From assembly GCA_001799225.1 (NCBI GenBank), contig MGTA01000256.1, positions 5,667 through 15,167 of the forward strand: DNA of 9,501 bases, read 5' to 3'. Each line of letters begins with the position of its first letter. Position 1 is the first letter of the stretch. The translations under genes and the position numbers were made by a program. Positions 1 through 6,315 of the stretch are shown here, one piece after another. The notes beneath the pieces were generated by a model. The model did not search any database. It was not told the DNA's origin and saw only the letters and a program-made list of their open reading frames with translations. This DNA is from Deltaproteobacteria bacterium RIFOXYD12_FULL_50_9 (GTDB taxonomy: Bacteria > Desulfobacterota > Desulfobulbia > Desulfobulbales > CALZHT01).

Positions 1-176
1 GGTCTTTCAACCTCAATAAATCCGGCCGCCTGGGCGATTTTCACGGTTTCGTTAAACGCCTTTTTCGAGACATGAATTGGCGGTTCGACCATCATAACCT
101 GACCGGCCGGTTTGAGGAGGGTGTGCAGTTCGGTGAAAAACTTGCTCTGGTTCGGCACCTCATGCACCATATATCA
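1..176 (-). pseudogene. SAM-dependent methyltransferase, 5'-truncated remnant
   Basis: Read on the minus strand from ATG at 170, the frame gives MVHEVPNQSKFFTELHTLLK, then a PAGQVMMVEPP strand and a VSKKAFNETVKIAQAAGF helix, and runs off the left edge. This is the C-terminal half of a class I (UbiE/Methyltransf_11-like) methyltransferase: the D/AFxMVHEVPD segment after the SAM-binding core, the 'LKPGG' turn and the following strand are family hallmarks. The SAM-binding motif I (GxGxG) and everything before MVHEVP are missing. An in-frame TGA lies at 174-176, and the ATG at 170 is an internal methionine with no ribosome-binding site. The gene has therefore been cut at about 171-176 and is probably not expressed as an enzyme. 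The substrate cannot be inferred. The 3' end lies outside the window. Confidence 0.8.
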
Positions 177-233
177 AAAAACGAGTGAAGATTTTCAGCT
201 TGCAATTTCAATTCGAACTGCGGATGATTTCCT

Positions 234-2045
234 ATGCCAAAAAAACTCAGAGCATATTTCGCGGAAACTCCTTTTTTCAGAGATCTTCCCCTCTCCTCTC
301 AAAAAAAAGACGCGTTAATTCACCTCATTGAGGATGAATACCTTTTTGAATTCCTGGCCGGAGTCATCCGGGAGTCGGAGGAGATCCTGACTATCTCCCC
401 CACCATTGACCGCCGGGAGATCCTCGAACTGGCGGCCCGGATGATCGTCCATGACCTCAAGGCCCAGGCCGCCTCCATCCGTCTCTTTGACCCCAAGTCC
501 TTCAAGATGCTGACCTTCGGCGCCTACGGCCTGGAGGACAGCGAACGCGCCACCGCCATCCCGGTCAAAAAGTCGATTGCCGGCCGGGTCGTTGAGGGGA
601 TGAAGAGCGTCGTAGTCAAAAGCATCATGAAAGACCCGCTCTATCGGCAGAAGCAGATCGTAGCGCAAAAAGGTTTTAACTCTTTGCTGGCGGTGCCGCT
701 CCGAATGCCGAGCTTTGTCGGCTCGACTGACGATATCCTGGGATCCCTGCAGATCTACTACCTGGAGGACGACCGCCAGTTCAGCCGGCTTGAGATCATC
801 AGGGCCGAGATGCTGGCCAGAAGGGTAAGTTATGTCATGGCCAAGAAGAGGATCCTGGACATGAAGGCACTAAACGATAAGAAGGAGGCGATCTCCGACA
901 AGATCTTCGTCAAACTCAGCCATCGGGAGGGGGTGAAGCTCAAGGATTTCTTCAACCTGATCATCCCGGAACTCGATGAACTCATCAAGCTGCACAGCTG
1001 CTCGCTTTTCACCCTGTCAGAGGATCAGAAGAGCATCCAGCAGGAGGCCGCTTATCCGCCTGAGCACTCCTATTATGAACCAGGTCATCTCTTCACCCTG
1101 GAGCACCATGACTACTTCTGGGCGACGATCCACGGTTCAAAAGAGTACGCTGACATGCCGAATGAACGGATTGACCCCTCATACCTCCTGATCAAAGACC
1201 CATTCCAGAGCGAGTTGATCAGCCCTGGGCTCAGGAGCTTTGCCCAAATGCAGGAGATCCACTCGATCCTCTTTGTGCCGCTCAGGGCCGCGGCCGTCAC
1301 CCGGCACATCCTCTGCTTCTTCGCCACCCAGCAAAAGCAATACTTTACCGAGGACGAGATTGAACTCTTGACCTTTTTCGGCAAGGAGATCATGAAGGCT
1401 GTGCGCCTTGAGTTCCTGGGCGACATGCTCCACGACTTCAAGAATCCGGCAATAGCGGTGGCCGGCTTAGCAGCCCGCGCCCGCAAACTTCTGGACAGCG
1501 AAGACCTGAACCCTTGGCACGCCAAGCTCATCTATTATATGGATGTGGTAGCCAGGGAGACGGCCCGGTTGCAGGATCTGGCCCTGACCATGACCGGCGA
1601 GGGCCGGGAGGAGGAGATCGATCTGGGACAACTTGCCAGAGAACGCTTTGAGCTCAATCGGTATGCCATCGAAGAGGCCAAGTACACCAATATCCTGCTG
1701 CAACCGGTAGTAATCGAACCTGACCTGATTGTCCTCTGCCCGCGCTTCGGGCTGGAGCGGGTCATTGACAATCTTTTGAACAACGCCACCAAGGCCATTC
1801 CACGCACAGGCGGCTTTATTGAACTATGCTGCTTCCGCGCCGGGGAGATGGCCTGCCTGGAGATCACCAATTCCGGCGAGATCGGCCAGGAGCAAATTGC
1901 CCTGGTCAAGAGCGGCATGGTCCAGGGCCGGGGTCTCAACATCATATCCCGCTTCATCCAGAACAACCATGGCCGGCTTGATATCGTATCCGAAGAGGGC
2001 AAGAGTGTCTTTACCATCAAACTGCCTCTACACAGCACGGTTTAA
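234..2045 (+). CDS. GAF-domain sensor histidine kinase, cytoplasmic, orphan
   Basis: This 603-residue protein has no signal peptide or membrane segment, so it should sense a cytoplasmic signal. Order: an N-terminal helical lead (1-55); a first GAF domain (about 55-205, ending in SLQIYYLEDDRQFSRLE); a short helical linker; a second, more diverged GAF domain (about 228-395, with ILFVPLRAAA and FATQQKQYFTEDEIELL); a dimerisation/phosphoacceptor helix with LHDFKNPAIAVAG, His400 being the likely phosphorylated residue; and a GHKL ATPase domain (about 500-600) with N-box Asn516/Asn517 in VIDNLLNNATKA and a G2-like GRGLNIISRF at 565. The G1 box is unusual (TNSGEIG instead of DxGxG), as in some divergent GHKL kinases. 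The start is supported by a weak GGATGA upstream; no better start lies in frame. No receiver or DNA-binding partner is adjacent, so its regulator must be elsewhere. Residues around 312-325 are encoded by DNA that is copied at 6268-6311. Confidence 0.9.
   Translation: MPKKLRAYFAETPFFRDLPLSSQKKDALIHLIEDEYLFEFLAGVIRESEEILTISPTIDRREILELAARMIVHDLKAQAASIRLFDPKSFKMLTFGAYGLEDSERATAIPVKKSIAGRVVEGMKSVVVKSIMKDPLYRQKQIVAQKGFNSLLAVPLRMPSFVGSTDDILGSLQIYYLEDDRQFSRLEIIRAEMLARRVSYVMAKKRILDMKALNDKKEAISDKIFVKLSHREGVKLKDFFNLIIPELDELIKLHSCSLFTLSEDQKSIQQEAAYPPEHSYYEPGHLFTLEHHDYFWATIHGSKEYADMPNERIDPSYLLIKDPFQSELISPGLRSFAQMQEIHSILFVPLRAAAVTRHILCFFATQQKQYFTEDEIELLTFFGKEIMKAVRLEFLGDMLHDFKNPAIAVAGLAARARKLLDSEDLNPWHAKLIYYMDVVARETARLQDLALTMTGEGREEEIDLGQLARERFELNRYAIEEAKYTNILLQPVVIEPDLIVLCPRFGLERVIDNLLNNATKAIPRTGGFIELCCFRAGEMACLEITNSGEIGQEQIALVKSGMVQGRGLNIISRFIQNNHGRLDIVSEEGKSVFTIKLPLHSTV
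1165..1208 (+). repeat. 44-bp segment of the kinase duplicated downstream
   Basis: This is the intragenic partner of the copy at 6268-6311. The reading frame runs smoothly through it within the second GAF domain, so this is probably the original and the other the copy. Confidence 0.9.
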
Positions 2046-2063
2046 TGGTAAGACAGAGTGCAG

Positions 2064-2119
2064 GCAGAAACATCTAAATGAAAAATTGTTCTTTCGCGAT
2101 GTCAAAAAACGACCTACAA
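2064..2119. repeat. 56-bp dispersed direct repeat, copy 1
   Basis: This segment aligns without gaps to 7144-7199 in the same orientation, with about 6-7 differences in 56 bases. The core AAATGAAAAATTGTTCTTTC followed by GCGATGT is identical. Most differences (GTC/GTT, AAA/AAG and CAG/CAA) are silent in the frame that reads QKH-NEKLFFRDVKKRP; CTA/ATA and ACA/GCA change the residue. The opposite strand read as GRFLTSRKNNFSF shares the same third positions, so the coding strand is not resolved. The copy lies just after the kinase stop and before the antitoxin gene. It could be a remnant of a small mobile or coding element. I do not recognise the family. Confidence 0.8.
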
Positions 2120-2185
2120 TATCTTTAACTTGTCGGTAAATAAGTGAAACAATTCAAATGTAGACTATTAGATGAGGAATTCGAC

Positions 2186-2422
2186 ATGATTGCCTGCCGA
2201 AAACATGTTACCATCAAGGATCCCAACAGTCTTGTCCTAAGTGGGCTTCCTTTTAAACCTGGCCAAAGGGTTGAAGTTGTTCTCCTGGCTGAAGAAGAAT
2301 GCGTTGATCGGATGACCGAATTACGCATACTCCTTCAGGAGACTCAGTCTTTTCCCTCGGCACGGGAGATAAGCGATGATGAAATCACTGCTGAAGTAGA
2401 GGCATACAGGACCGGACAGTGA
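2186..2422 (+). CDS. antitoxin-like protein of a PIN-toxin pair, now orphaned
   Basis: I choose ATG at 2186 because GAGGA at 2174-2178 sits 7 bases upstream; the longer frame from GTG at 2144 has no such site. The product is 78 residues: MIACRKHVTIKDPNSLVLSG, a LPFKPGQRVEVVLLAEE strand region, then an acidic helical tail (SAREISDDEITAEVEAYRTG). The short beta N-terminus with 'LPFxxGQxVEVVxL' and a C-terminal helix is the layout of a family of small antitoxins found directly upstream of PIN-domain toxins. It would bind its promoter and neutralise the toxin. The downstream toxin overlaps by GTGA but is only a stub, so this antitoxin has lost its partner. It may still neutralise a homologous toxin elsewhere. 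The assignment rests on family resemblance and gene order. Confidence 0.7.
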   Translation: MIACRKHVTIKDPNSLVLSGLPFKPGQRVEVVLLAEEECVDRMTELRILLQETQSFPSAREISDDEITAEVEAYRTGQ

Positions 2423-2526
2423 AGCTTGTCATCGACACCAATGTATTGATTTCAGCCTTCCGTTCACAGCGTTTTCACACCCGCCCCCCTCTCATAAATC
2501 CTTCTCCAACAGACCCGCCTGTTTGA
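2419..2526 (+). pseudogene. PIN-domain toxin, truncated after about 16 codons
   Basis: GTG at 2419 overlaps the antitoxin stop (GTGA), the usual translational coupling of toxin-antitoxin operons. The frame starts VKLVIDTNVLISAFRS, the unmistakable first strand of a PIN ribonuclease with the first metal-binding Asp (VIDTN). After about 2466 the reading becomes proline-rich (HTRPPLINPSPTDPPV) and stops at 2524-2526. A PIN toxin is usually 120-150 residues, so the other acidic residues are absent and the product cannot be a nuclease. The break falls just before the 3' end of the oppositely oriented hicA (2492), suggesting the toxin body was lost when the hicBA segment arrived or was rearranged. 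Confidence 0.8.
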
Positions 2527-2698
2527 GGAGATGAAGCATCAGGCCACGCTTGAGCGGACGGTTGGCATGGACAGGGACGGAAAGGCGCACGATACTGCCC
2601 TCCTTGCCGTAGATGTGATGGCTGCCGTGAATGCGTTTGAGCTGCCAGCCATGTTTTTCCAACACCCGGGCGAGATCTCTTCCCGAGACGCTGCTCAT
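2492..2698 (-). CDS. hicA: HicA-type toxin (mRNA interferase, YcfA-like)
   Basis: This 68-residue protein has the dsRBD-like HicA fold sequence: SGRDLARVLEKHGWQLKRIH, then GSHHIYGKEGSIVRLSVPVH and a C-terminal helix LKRGLMLHLLKQAGL. His27 in the conserved GSH is the catalytic residue of the family, so the toxin looks intact. HicA proteins cleave mRNA and tmRNA independently of the ribosome. The gene follows hicB on the minus strand with an ATGA overlap (2695-2698), so the antitoxin is translated first and the toxin is coupled to it. The length is normal for HicA. The gene ends next to the broken PIN toxin of the opposite strand. Confidence 0.93.
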   Translation of the reverse strand: MSSVSGRDLARVLEKHGWQLKRIHGSHHIYGKEGSIVRLSVPVHANRPLKRGLMLHLLKQAGLLEKDL

Positions 2699-2901
2699 AC
2701 GGCGATCTCCAGCACCCTGGCCTTATCCGCAGGGTCACGGGGAAGCTCGACATCCACGGAGAGGCAGCCTTCCACAGCCTCGTACAGGTTTGCGAGCAGT
2801 TCCTCGAAGGTGTCTCCTTGGGTGGCGCAGCCGGGGATCGCCGGCGCCTCGGCCCAAAATCCGCCCTCTTCTGCCTCGTGCACAATGACTTTGATTTTCA
2901 T
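2695..2901 (-). CDS. hicB: HicB-type antitoxin
   Basis: This 68-residue protein has the partial RNase H-like HicB core: MKIKVIVHEAEEGGFWAEAP, then AIPGCATQGDTFEELLANLY and a helix EAVEGCLSVDVEL. The FWAExPxxPGCxTQGDTxEE pattern is diagnostic. It neutralises HicA by covering its active site. It lacks the extra C-terminal HTH or RHH DNA-binding domain of larger HicB proteins, so operon repression, if any, must work differently. A strong AGGAG (2910-2914 on the plus strand, read as complement) sits 8 bases before the ATG at 2901, which settles the start. The order hicB-hicA with overlap is the antitoxin-first arrangement. Confidence 0.93.
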   Translation of the reverse strand: MKIKVIVHEAEEGGFWAEAPAIPGCATQGDTFEELLANLYEAVEGCLSVDVELPRDPADKARVLEIAV

Positions 2902-2918
2902 AGGGTTATCTCCTAAAT

Positions 2919-3080
2919 TCAGACTATTGGCAAATCGCCATTGGATTTTTCATTACATTCGCCTTCATTATCACCCAAACCGGTCTCGGGTTCCAGCAAC
3001 TCTTGTATTTCTACCATAATTTCGAGAAGGCGATGTTCCTTGGCAGCGTCGATTCTCAGGAAACTTGTTTTTAGTTGTTT
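2919..3080 (-). pseudogene. orphan C-terminal fragment of unknown protein
   Basis: On the minus strand a frame opens after a TAA at 3081-3083 and reads KQLKTSFLRIDAAKEHRLLE, then IMVEIQELLEPETG and a polar tail, stopping at 2919-2921, 17 bases before the hicB start. It has an amphipathic, protein-like composition but no start codon with a ribosome-binding site; the only ATG gives 32 residues. I read it as the last ~50 residues of a gene whose body has been lost. The family is not recognised, and it may be chance coding-like sequence. Confidence 0.35.
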
Positions 3081-3201
3081 TTAAATCAGCCCCATCCTTT
3101 ACCATTTCCAAAGGCCCCATTTATTCAACCCCATTTACCGTGTTTCTGTCCCGGTGTTCATTTGGAAGTTGCAGGATATATAGTGGCCGACATTTTTTAA
3201 G
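3081..3201. other. short non-coding stretch with AAATGGGG repeats
   Basis: This stretch between two pieces of gene debris shows no usable reading frame on either strand. On the minus strand AAATGGGG occurs twice in quick succession (within 3116-3140) and a GGATGGGG follows. I see no promoter or terminator that I would defend. Confidence 0.4.
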
Positions 3202-3660
3202 TCAATCAAACTGTTGCATGTTCATATAAAGCGCCTCCACCTCACCTCTTGTGATTGGTTTCTCGATAAGCATTTTTTTCAAAACTTCTTGGTCGGCAAG
3301 CTCCACATGGTTAAGCATAGCCTGATGCCGAGCCGAGCCGTGCCGTTGAACCTTTGATTGGTCACCGCGATCTTTCTGAATGAAATGCCCGGATGTTGGG
3401 CAGCATAAGCAGCTGTGCCTCCAACTACCTCCTTAACCGCATCCCAGCCCAATTCCTGATCAATACAGGAAGAACTCTTACATTGTATCAAAACGCCGTT
3501 CATGTCTTTGATCGCCACGATATCAATACCACCATCTCCGACACGAGGAGTCCGATATACATTTGGATAACCGTGTTTGCCCCAAAGAACAGTACAAAAA
3601 GTTTCGAAATAGTCAGGGTTCATAACGGCTATGTCATCAATATTTTTTGGACCAGCTAAT
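3202..3660 (-). pseudogene. Mrr-like restriction endonuclease, frameshifted
   Basis: The minus strand encodes MNPDYFETFCTVLWGKHGYP, then YRTPRVGDGGIDIVAIKDMNG and VLIQCKSSS: the PD-(D/E)XK core of the Mrr_cat/restriction-endonuclease-like family, with the catalytic Asp in GGID and the Q-x-K pair (IQCK). It continues through a helix to KIAVTNQRFNGTAR. There the frame breaks: the pentamer GAGCC is present twice in tandem (3330-3334 and 3335-3339, plus strand). As it stands the frame ends at 3279 after 17 unrelated residues. Removing one GAGCC restores HQAMLNHVELADQEVLKKML and a tail ending at TGA 3202-3204, as expected of the family. Such enzymes cleave foreign or modified DNA. The first ATG (3749) lies in foreign sequence, so the natural start is also lost or altered. 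Confidence 0.85.
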
Positions 3661-3777
3661 TTCTCTAACCAGCGGTTGGAGATTTGTTTTATCGATATAT
3701 TCCAGAAAAAATTGCCGCATAAGCCATAGATTTTGCGCCGAAAATCCATTGCCTAGGTTATAACCAAACAGGAGGTT
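3637..3777 (-). pseudogene. YhcG/DUF1016 N-terminal domain fragment
   Basis: In the frame next to the Mrr-like one, the minus strand reads GYNLGNGFSAQNLWLMRQFF, then LEYIDKTNLQPLVREISWSK, and stops just beyond. GFSxxNLxxMRQFY and LVxEISWS are the signature of DUF1016_N, the helical N-terminal domain of YhcG-type PDDEXK nucleases. The fragment has no start codon; its left part runs straight into the 3' end of the TonB-receptor gene. A run of six A (3643-3648) marks where it would join the Mrr-like frame: with one A fewer the reading would continue SWSKNIDDIAVMNP. It is either a remnant of a separate gene or the N-terminus of a YhcG-Mrr fusion with an indel. Confidence 0.7.
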
Positions 3778-5896
3778 AAAACTTGTAAAGCGCTTCAAAC
3801 ATCAGGCTGAGCCCTTCTCGGGGAAAGTCATTTTCTACAGTATTTGGAGGCGCAGGATCCGCATATCGTTTGTCAAACAGGTTGTGAACTGTACCCCTGA
3901 CCTCAAAGTTTGGAAAAAAGTCTTTGGCAATCAGTGTAAGATCAACTAATGCATAGGCCGGTAAAGCATTTCTAGAATCACTATCAGCCCTATGCCTCTC
4001 TCCACTCATGAACATGTTCGAATTTACGTTTAAATATCTGGTCAAAGGGAAGTTTACACCTATGTTTCCCCGATGATTCGGAACATCCGGGAGTCTTTTA
4101 CCCGTATCCTTATCCTCAGCTTCCTGATATGAATAATTTGCGTATAAATACGTATTGTTGTCGAACTCCCGTTTCATCTCCGCCTCAAATCCATACACTA
4201 CGGCGCCGCCGGTGTTGTCATACATCATTGCGCCGGATGACTGAGGCACTAATTGGATCTTGTTGTCAAAATTATTATGGAAAAAGCTGAGCCTGCCGGC
4301 AAGATGAGACTTCTCCAAGTATCCCAGGCTGACTTCATAAGTCCTCATCTTTTCCGGGTGAAGCGTACTCTTGCCGGTCACCACCGGGTTAGCCGTGTTG
4401 TATAACTTCTCAAAGGATGGAGCGAGGAATGCCTCTCCATAAAGGAATTTCAGATCCCACCCCTTTGAGAAGTTCCAGACCAAGGCGGCTCGCGGATCTG
4501 TAGCGCCTCCGAAGTCGGAATAGTGGTCATACCTGACACCCGCCGTAAGACTTAAACTTTTCGAAATATCCCATAGGTCCTGGATGTATGCAGCCCAGAT
4601 ATCCCTGACCTTAGTTATATTCCAGTTCCCCATGGAACTGACATCCTGGACTGAACCCAAATAGTTGCCGTTGGACGGATTGAAATTGGCGTGGTATAAA
4701 ACTGCGTACTGGTCCTTCTTTTCAGCAAGCACCCCCAGGGTAAGGCAATTAGCTTTAGATATATTGTAATCGAACTGCACCTCTGCACCCCAATCTCTCT
4801 CCTTGATGCCTGGACCGGCAATCATGTCATCCGGAAAATTACTGGCCGGGATTATGGTATCTTTCGGGTAAAGTTCGAAGAGTGTGTCCCATTTCAGGGA
4901 ATCGAAATAAACCTTTGCCGTTACCTTTACTTTATCTTCAAAGGCATGTTTATAAGACAGATCGACGAAATATTGTTCTATTTCCGACTTACTGAAATCA
5001 GGCATCGCATAGGATACATTTACATACATTCCTTTCTCTCTTTTTACATATTTTGTGTTTAGAGAAAAATCTCCATAAGCCATTCTCAGCTGCGCATCCA
5101 TCTTCTTTTCATTGTCGTCGGTCTTGCCTGATCTCCCGACAACATCCCTCTCCACATCCAAATGTTGGCCATCTGTATCAAAGTAATCAAAGGCAAATGC
5201 TACATCAAAGTCGTTGACTTTCTTCCCGGCTTGCAAATTGACCTTGCCGGTTCTGAAGCTCCCTCCTCCCCCGGATAAGACCACTCCATCCATATCGCTT
5301 CCGGTCTTTGTAATGACATTGATGACGGCGGAAAAGGCATTGCTTCCATAAAGGGCCGATCCCGGGCCACGAATAATCTCGATCTTCTTGATATTATCAA
5401 CGGTAAGACTGTCGAATCCCCAGACGGCGCCGCCGCTATAATTGTCATTTACAGAGTGGCCGTCGATCAGGAGCTTAACCTTCTCTGAATCAGGGGTCTT
5501 AATGCCTCGAACCTCTATCTCCTCCTTGCCATAATATCCCTTGGTCACGTTAAATCCTGGAACAATCCGCAAAACATCCATAAGGTCCCTTGCCCCCATT
5601 TTCCTAATCTGCTCATCGGTAATGATCGTTGCTATGGCAGGCGCTTCCTGAATGGTCTGGGGATGCTTTGTAGCTGTAACGAGGAGGTCTTTTTCGTCAA
5701 AGAACAGGGACAACTCATCTCTCAATGTAAATATCGCCACGTCGGCATTGGCCTTATTGTCTTTCCCGGCTTGGTCCAGCCGGCTTCCAGCTATAGACCG
5801 ACCGTCCTCGGCCCAAGAAGAATCAGGAAATATCTGTGGGACTATAAGAAGGAGCAACAGCAAGAATATATTGATGTGCAAACTAAACCTAGTCAT
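3776..5896 (-). CDS. TonB-dependent outer-membrane receptor
   Basis: This 706-residue protein has a signal peptide (hydrophobic INIFLLLLLLIVPQIF, probable cleavage after Ala29 in SSWA/ED), then a linker with DELSLFFDEKDLLVTATKHP, which includes the likely TonB-contact region. A plug domain follows (about 70-200): PAIATIITDEQIRKMGARDL, the VLRIVPGFNV turn, EVRGI, LLIDGHSVND and the diagnostic IEIIRGPGSALYGSNAFSAV. The remainder is a 22-strand barrel of alternating polar/aromatic strands, ending in NLFDKRYADP and the C-terminal Phe (LYKF) used for outer-membrane assembly. It imports a scarce ligand using energy from TonB-ExbB-ExbD; the closest style is colicin I/siderophore or cobalamin receptors, but the ligand cannot be read from sequence. 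The start is supported by AGGA nine bases upstream. No TonB, ABC transporter or synthesis genes are adjacent. The length is normal and the gene is intact. Confidence 0.95.
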   Translation of the reverse strand: MTRFSLHINIFLLLLLLIVPQIFPDSSWAEDGRSIAGSRLDQAGKDNKANADVAIFTLRDELSLFFDEKDLLVTATKHPQTIQEAPAIATIITDEQIRKMGARDLMDVLRIVPGFNVTKGYYGKEEIEVRGIKTPDSEKVKLLIDGHSVNDNYSGGAVWGFDSLTVDNIKKIEIIRGPGSALYGSNAFSAVINVITKTGSDMDGVVLSGGGGSFRTGKVNLQAGKKVNDFDVAFAFDYFDTDGQHLDVERDVVGRSGKTDDNEKKMDAQLRMAYGDFSLNTKYVKREKGMYVNVSYAMPDFSKSEIEQYFVDLSYKHAFEDKVKVTAKVYFDSLKWDTLFELYPKDTIIPASNFPDDMIAGPGIKERDWGAEVQFDYNISKANCLTLGVLAEKKDQYAVLYHANFNPSNGNYLGSVQDVSSMGNWNITKVRDIWAAYIQDLWDISKSLSLTAGVRYDHYSDFGGATDPRAALVWNFSKGWDLKFLYGEAFLAPSFEKLYNTANPVVTGKSTLHPEKMRTYEVSLGYLEKSHLAGRLSFFHNNFDNKIQLVPQSSGAMMYDNTGGAVVYGFEAEMKREFDNNTYLYANYSYQEAEDKDTGKRLPDVPNHRGNIGVNFPLTRYLNVNSNMFMSGERHRADSDSRNALPAYALVDLTLIAKDFFPNFEVRGTVHNLFDKRYADPAPPNTVENDFPREGLSLMFEALYKF

Positions 5897-5974
5897 AAAT
5901 GAGATCCTAGCACACCCCGCACTCTAGACGACAGTCAGGACAGGATAAAAGATTGGATAAGAGATCGTCTTTCT

Positions 5975-5998
5975 GGTCCCCATCAAATAAATGGGACC
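5975..5998 (-). promoter_or_regulatory. hairpin in the receptor mRNA leader
   Basis: GGTCCCCAT and ATGGGACC flank a 7-base loop, giving eight base pairs with one bulged base. It lies about 80 bases upstream of the receptor start, inside the predicted leader. It has no U-run after it in the direction of transcription, so it is not a classical terminator. It could stabilise the mRNA or bind a regulator. Confidence 0.45.
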
Positions 5999-6020
5999 GT
6001 ATATTTTCTATCTTAACATA

Positions 6021-6055
6021 TTATCTAATATACTCGTTATCTAATATACTCACAA
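6021..6055 (-). promoter_or_regulatory. receptor promoter with tandem 15-bp operator-like repeat
   Basis: On the minus strand a -35 TTGTGA (6050-6055) and a -10 TATATT (6027-6032) are separated by 17 bases, an excellent sigma-70 match, giving a leader of about 120 bases. The 15-mer TTATCTAATATACTC occurs exactly twice, at 6021-6035 and 6037-6051, a 16-bp period. One copy covers the -10 and the other fills the spacer, an arrangement expected for a repressor site. The GATAAT-like content faintly recalls a Fur site, which would suit an iron receptor, but it is not a consensus Fur box. Confidence 0.6.
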
Positions 6056-6095
6056 AAAGTAAAAAAACAAAAATAACCGCTCGAAAATCAAGTAG

Positions 6096-6270
6096 CTAGC
6101 AACATTGCCGCATTGGCAGCAATGCCACCGTTTCCACGGTCACGGCCCCGTAGTCCTCTTCGACCAGGCCAGAGAGCAGATAGGACCGGCCCCGTGGTCA
6201 ACAGATGAGAGTAGCGCGCATAGCTCTTCGGAAAGAAGGTGGCCTCAATCAGGCCGGTTTCATCCTCAAC
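6096..6270 (-). pseudogene. DNA polymerase III alpha (DnaE) OB-domain fragment, frameshifted
   Basis: The minus strand reads VEDETGLIEATFFPKSYARY, then SHLLTTG; after removal of one G in the GGGG run (6190-6193) it continues SYLLSGLVEEDYGAVTVETV to a TAG at 6096-6098. The 'LEDETGxxEATFFPxxYxRYxHLL ... GxVEEDYGAVTV' pattern is the OB-fold near the C-terminus of bacterial DnaE-type polymerases, where it contacts single-stranded DNA. Only ~55 of more than 1000 residues are present, so this is a scrap. Its upstream edge meets the 44-bp kinase-derived repeat at 6268. It may derive from the cell's second (DnaE2-like) polymerase or from a mobile element. Confidence 0.8.
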
Positions 6271-6311
6271 GGATTGACCCCTCATACCTCCTGATCAAGG
6301 ACCCATTCCAG
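6268..6311 (+). repeat. 44-bp copy of the middle of the kinase gene
   Basis: This segment matches 1165-1208 in 43 of 44 bases (A/G at 6299 versus 1196), in the same orientation. In the kinase it encodes RIDPSYLLIKDPFQ; here it lies outside any gene, between the dnaE scrap and the stop codon of the PIN toxin. It is too long and too exact to be chance. It is a partial copy of this kinase or of a close paralogue. Confidence 0.9.
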
Positions 6312-6315
6312 CGTG

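Noticed and set aside
112..318. 68-residue plus-strand frame before the kinase
   Set aside because: It overlaps the antisense methyltransferase remnant and the kinase start and has no recognisable protein character.
2531..3019. 162-residue plus-strand frame opposite hicBA
   Set aside because: It is antisense to the well-supported hicB and hicA, has no ribosome-binding site and a low-complexity serine/arginine composition.
3279..3749. Intact 156-residue nuclease gene
   Set aside because: Its first ~35 residues are the wrong frame of a YhcG fragment and its last 17 follow a GAGCC duplication, so it is not an intact gene.
6021..6051. Fur box
   Set aside because: The GATAAT-like pieces do not form the inverted-repeat arrangement of a Fur site; only the tandem repeat is clear.
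1165..6311. attL/attR of an integrated element
   Set aside because: The 44-bp repeats are direct, but the first lies inside an intact gene that continues normally for 837 bases, and no integrase lies between them.
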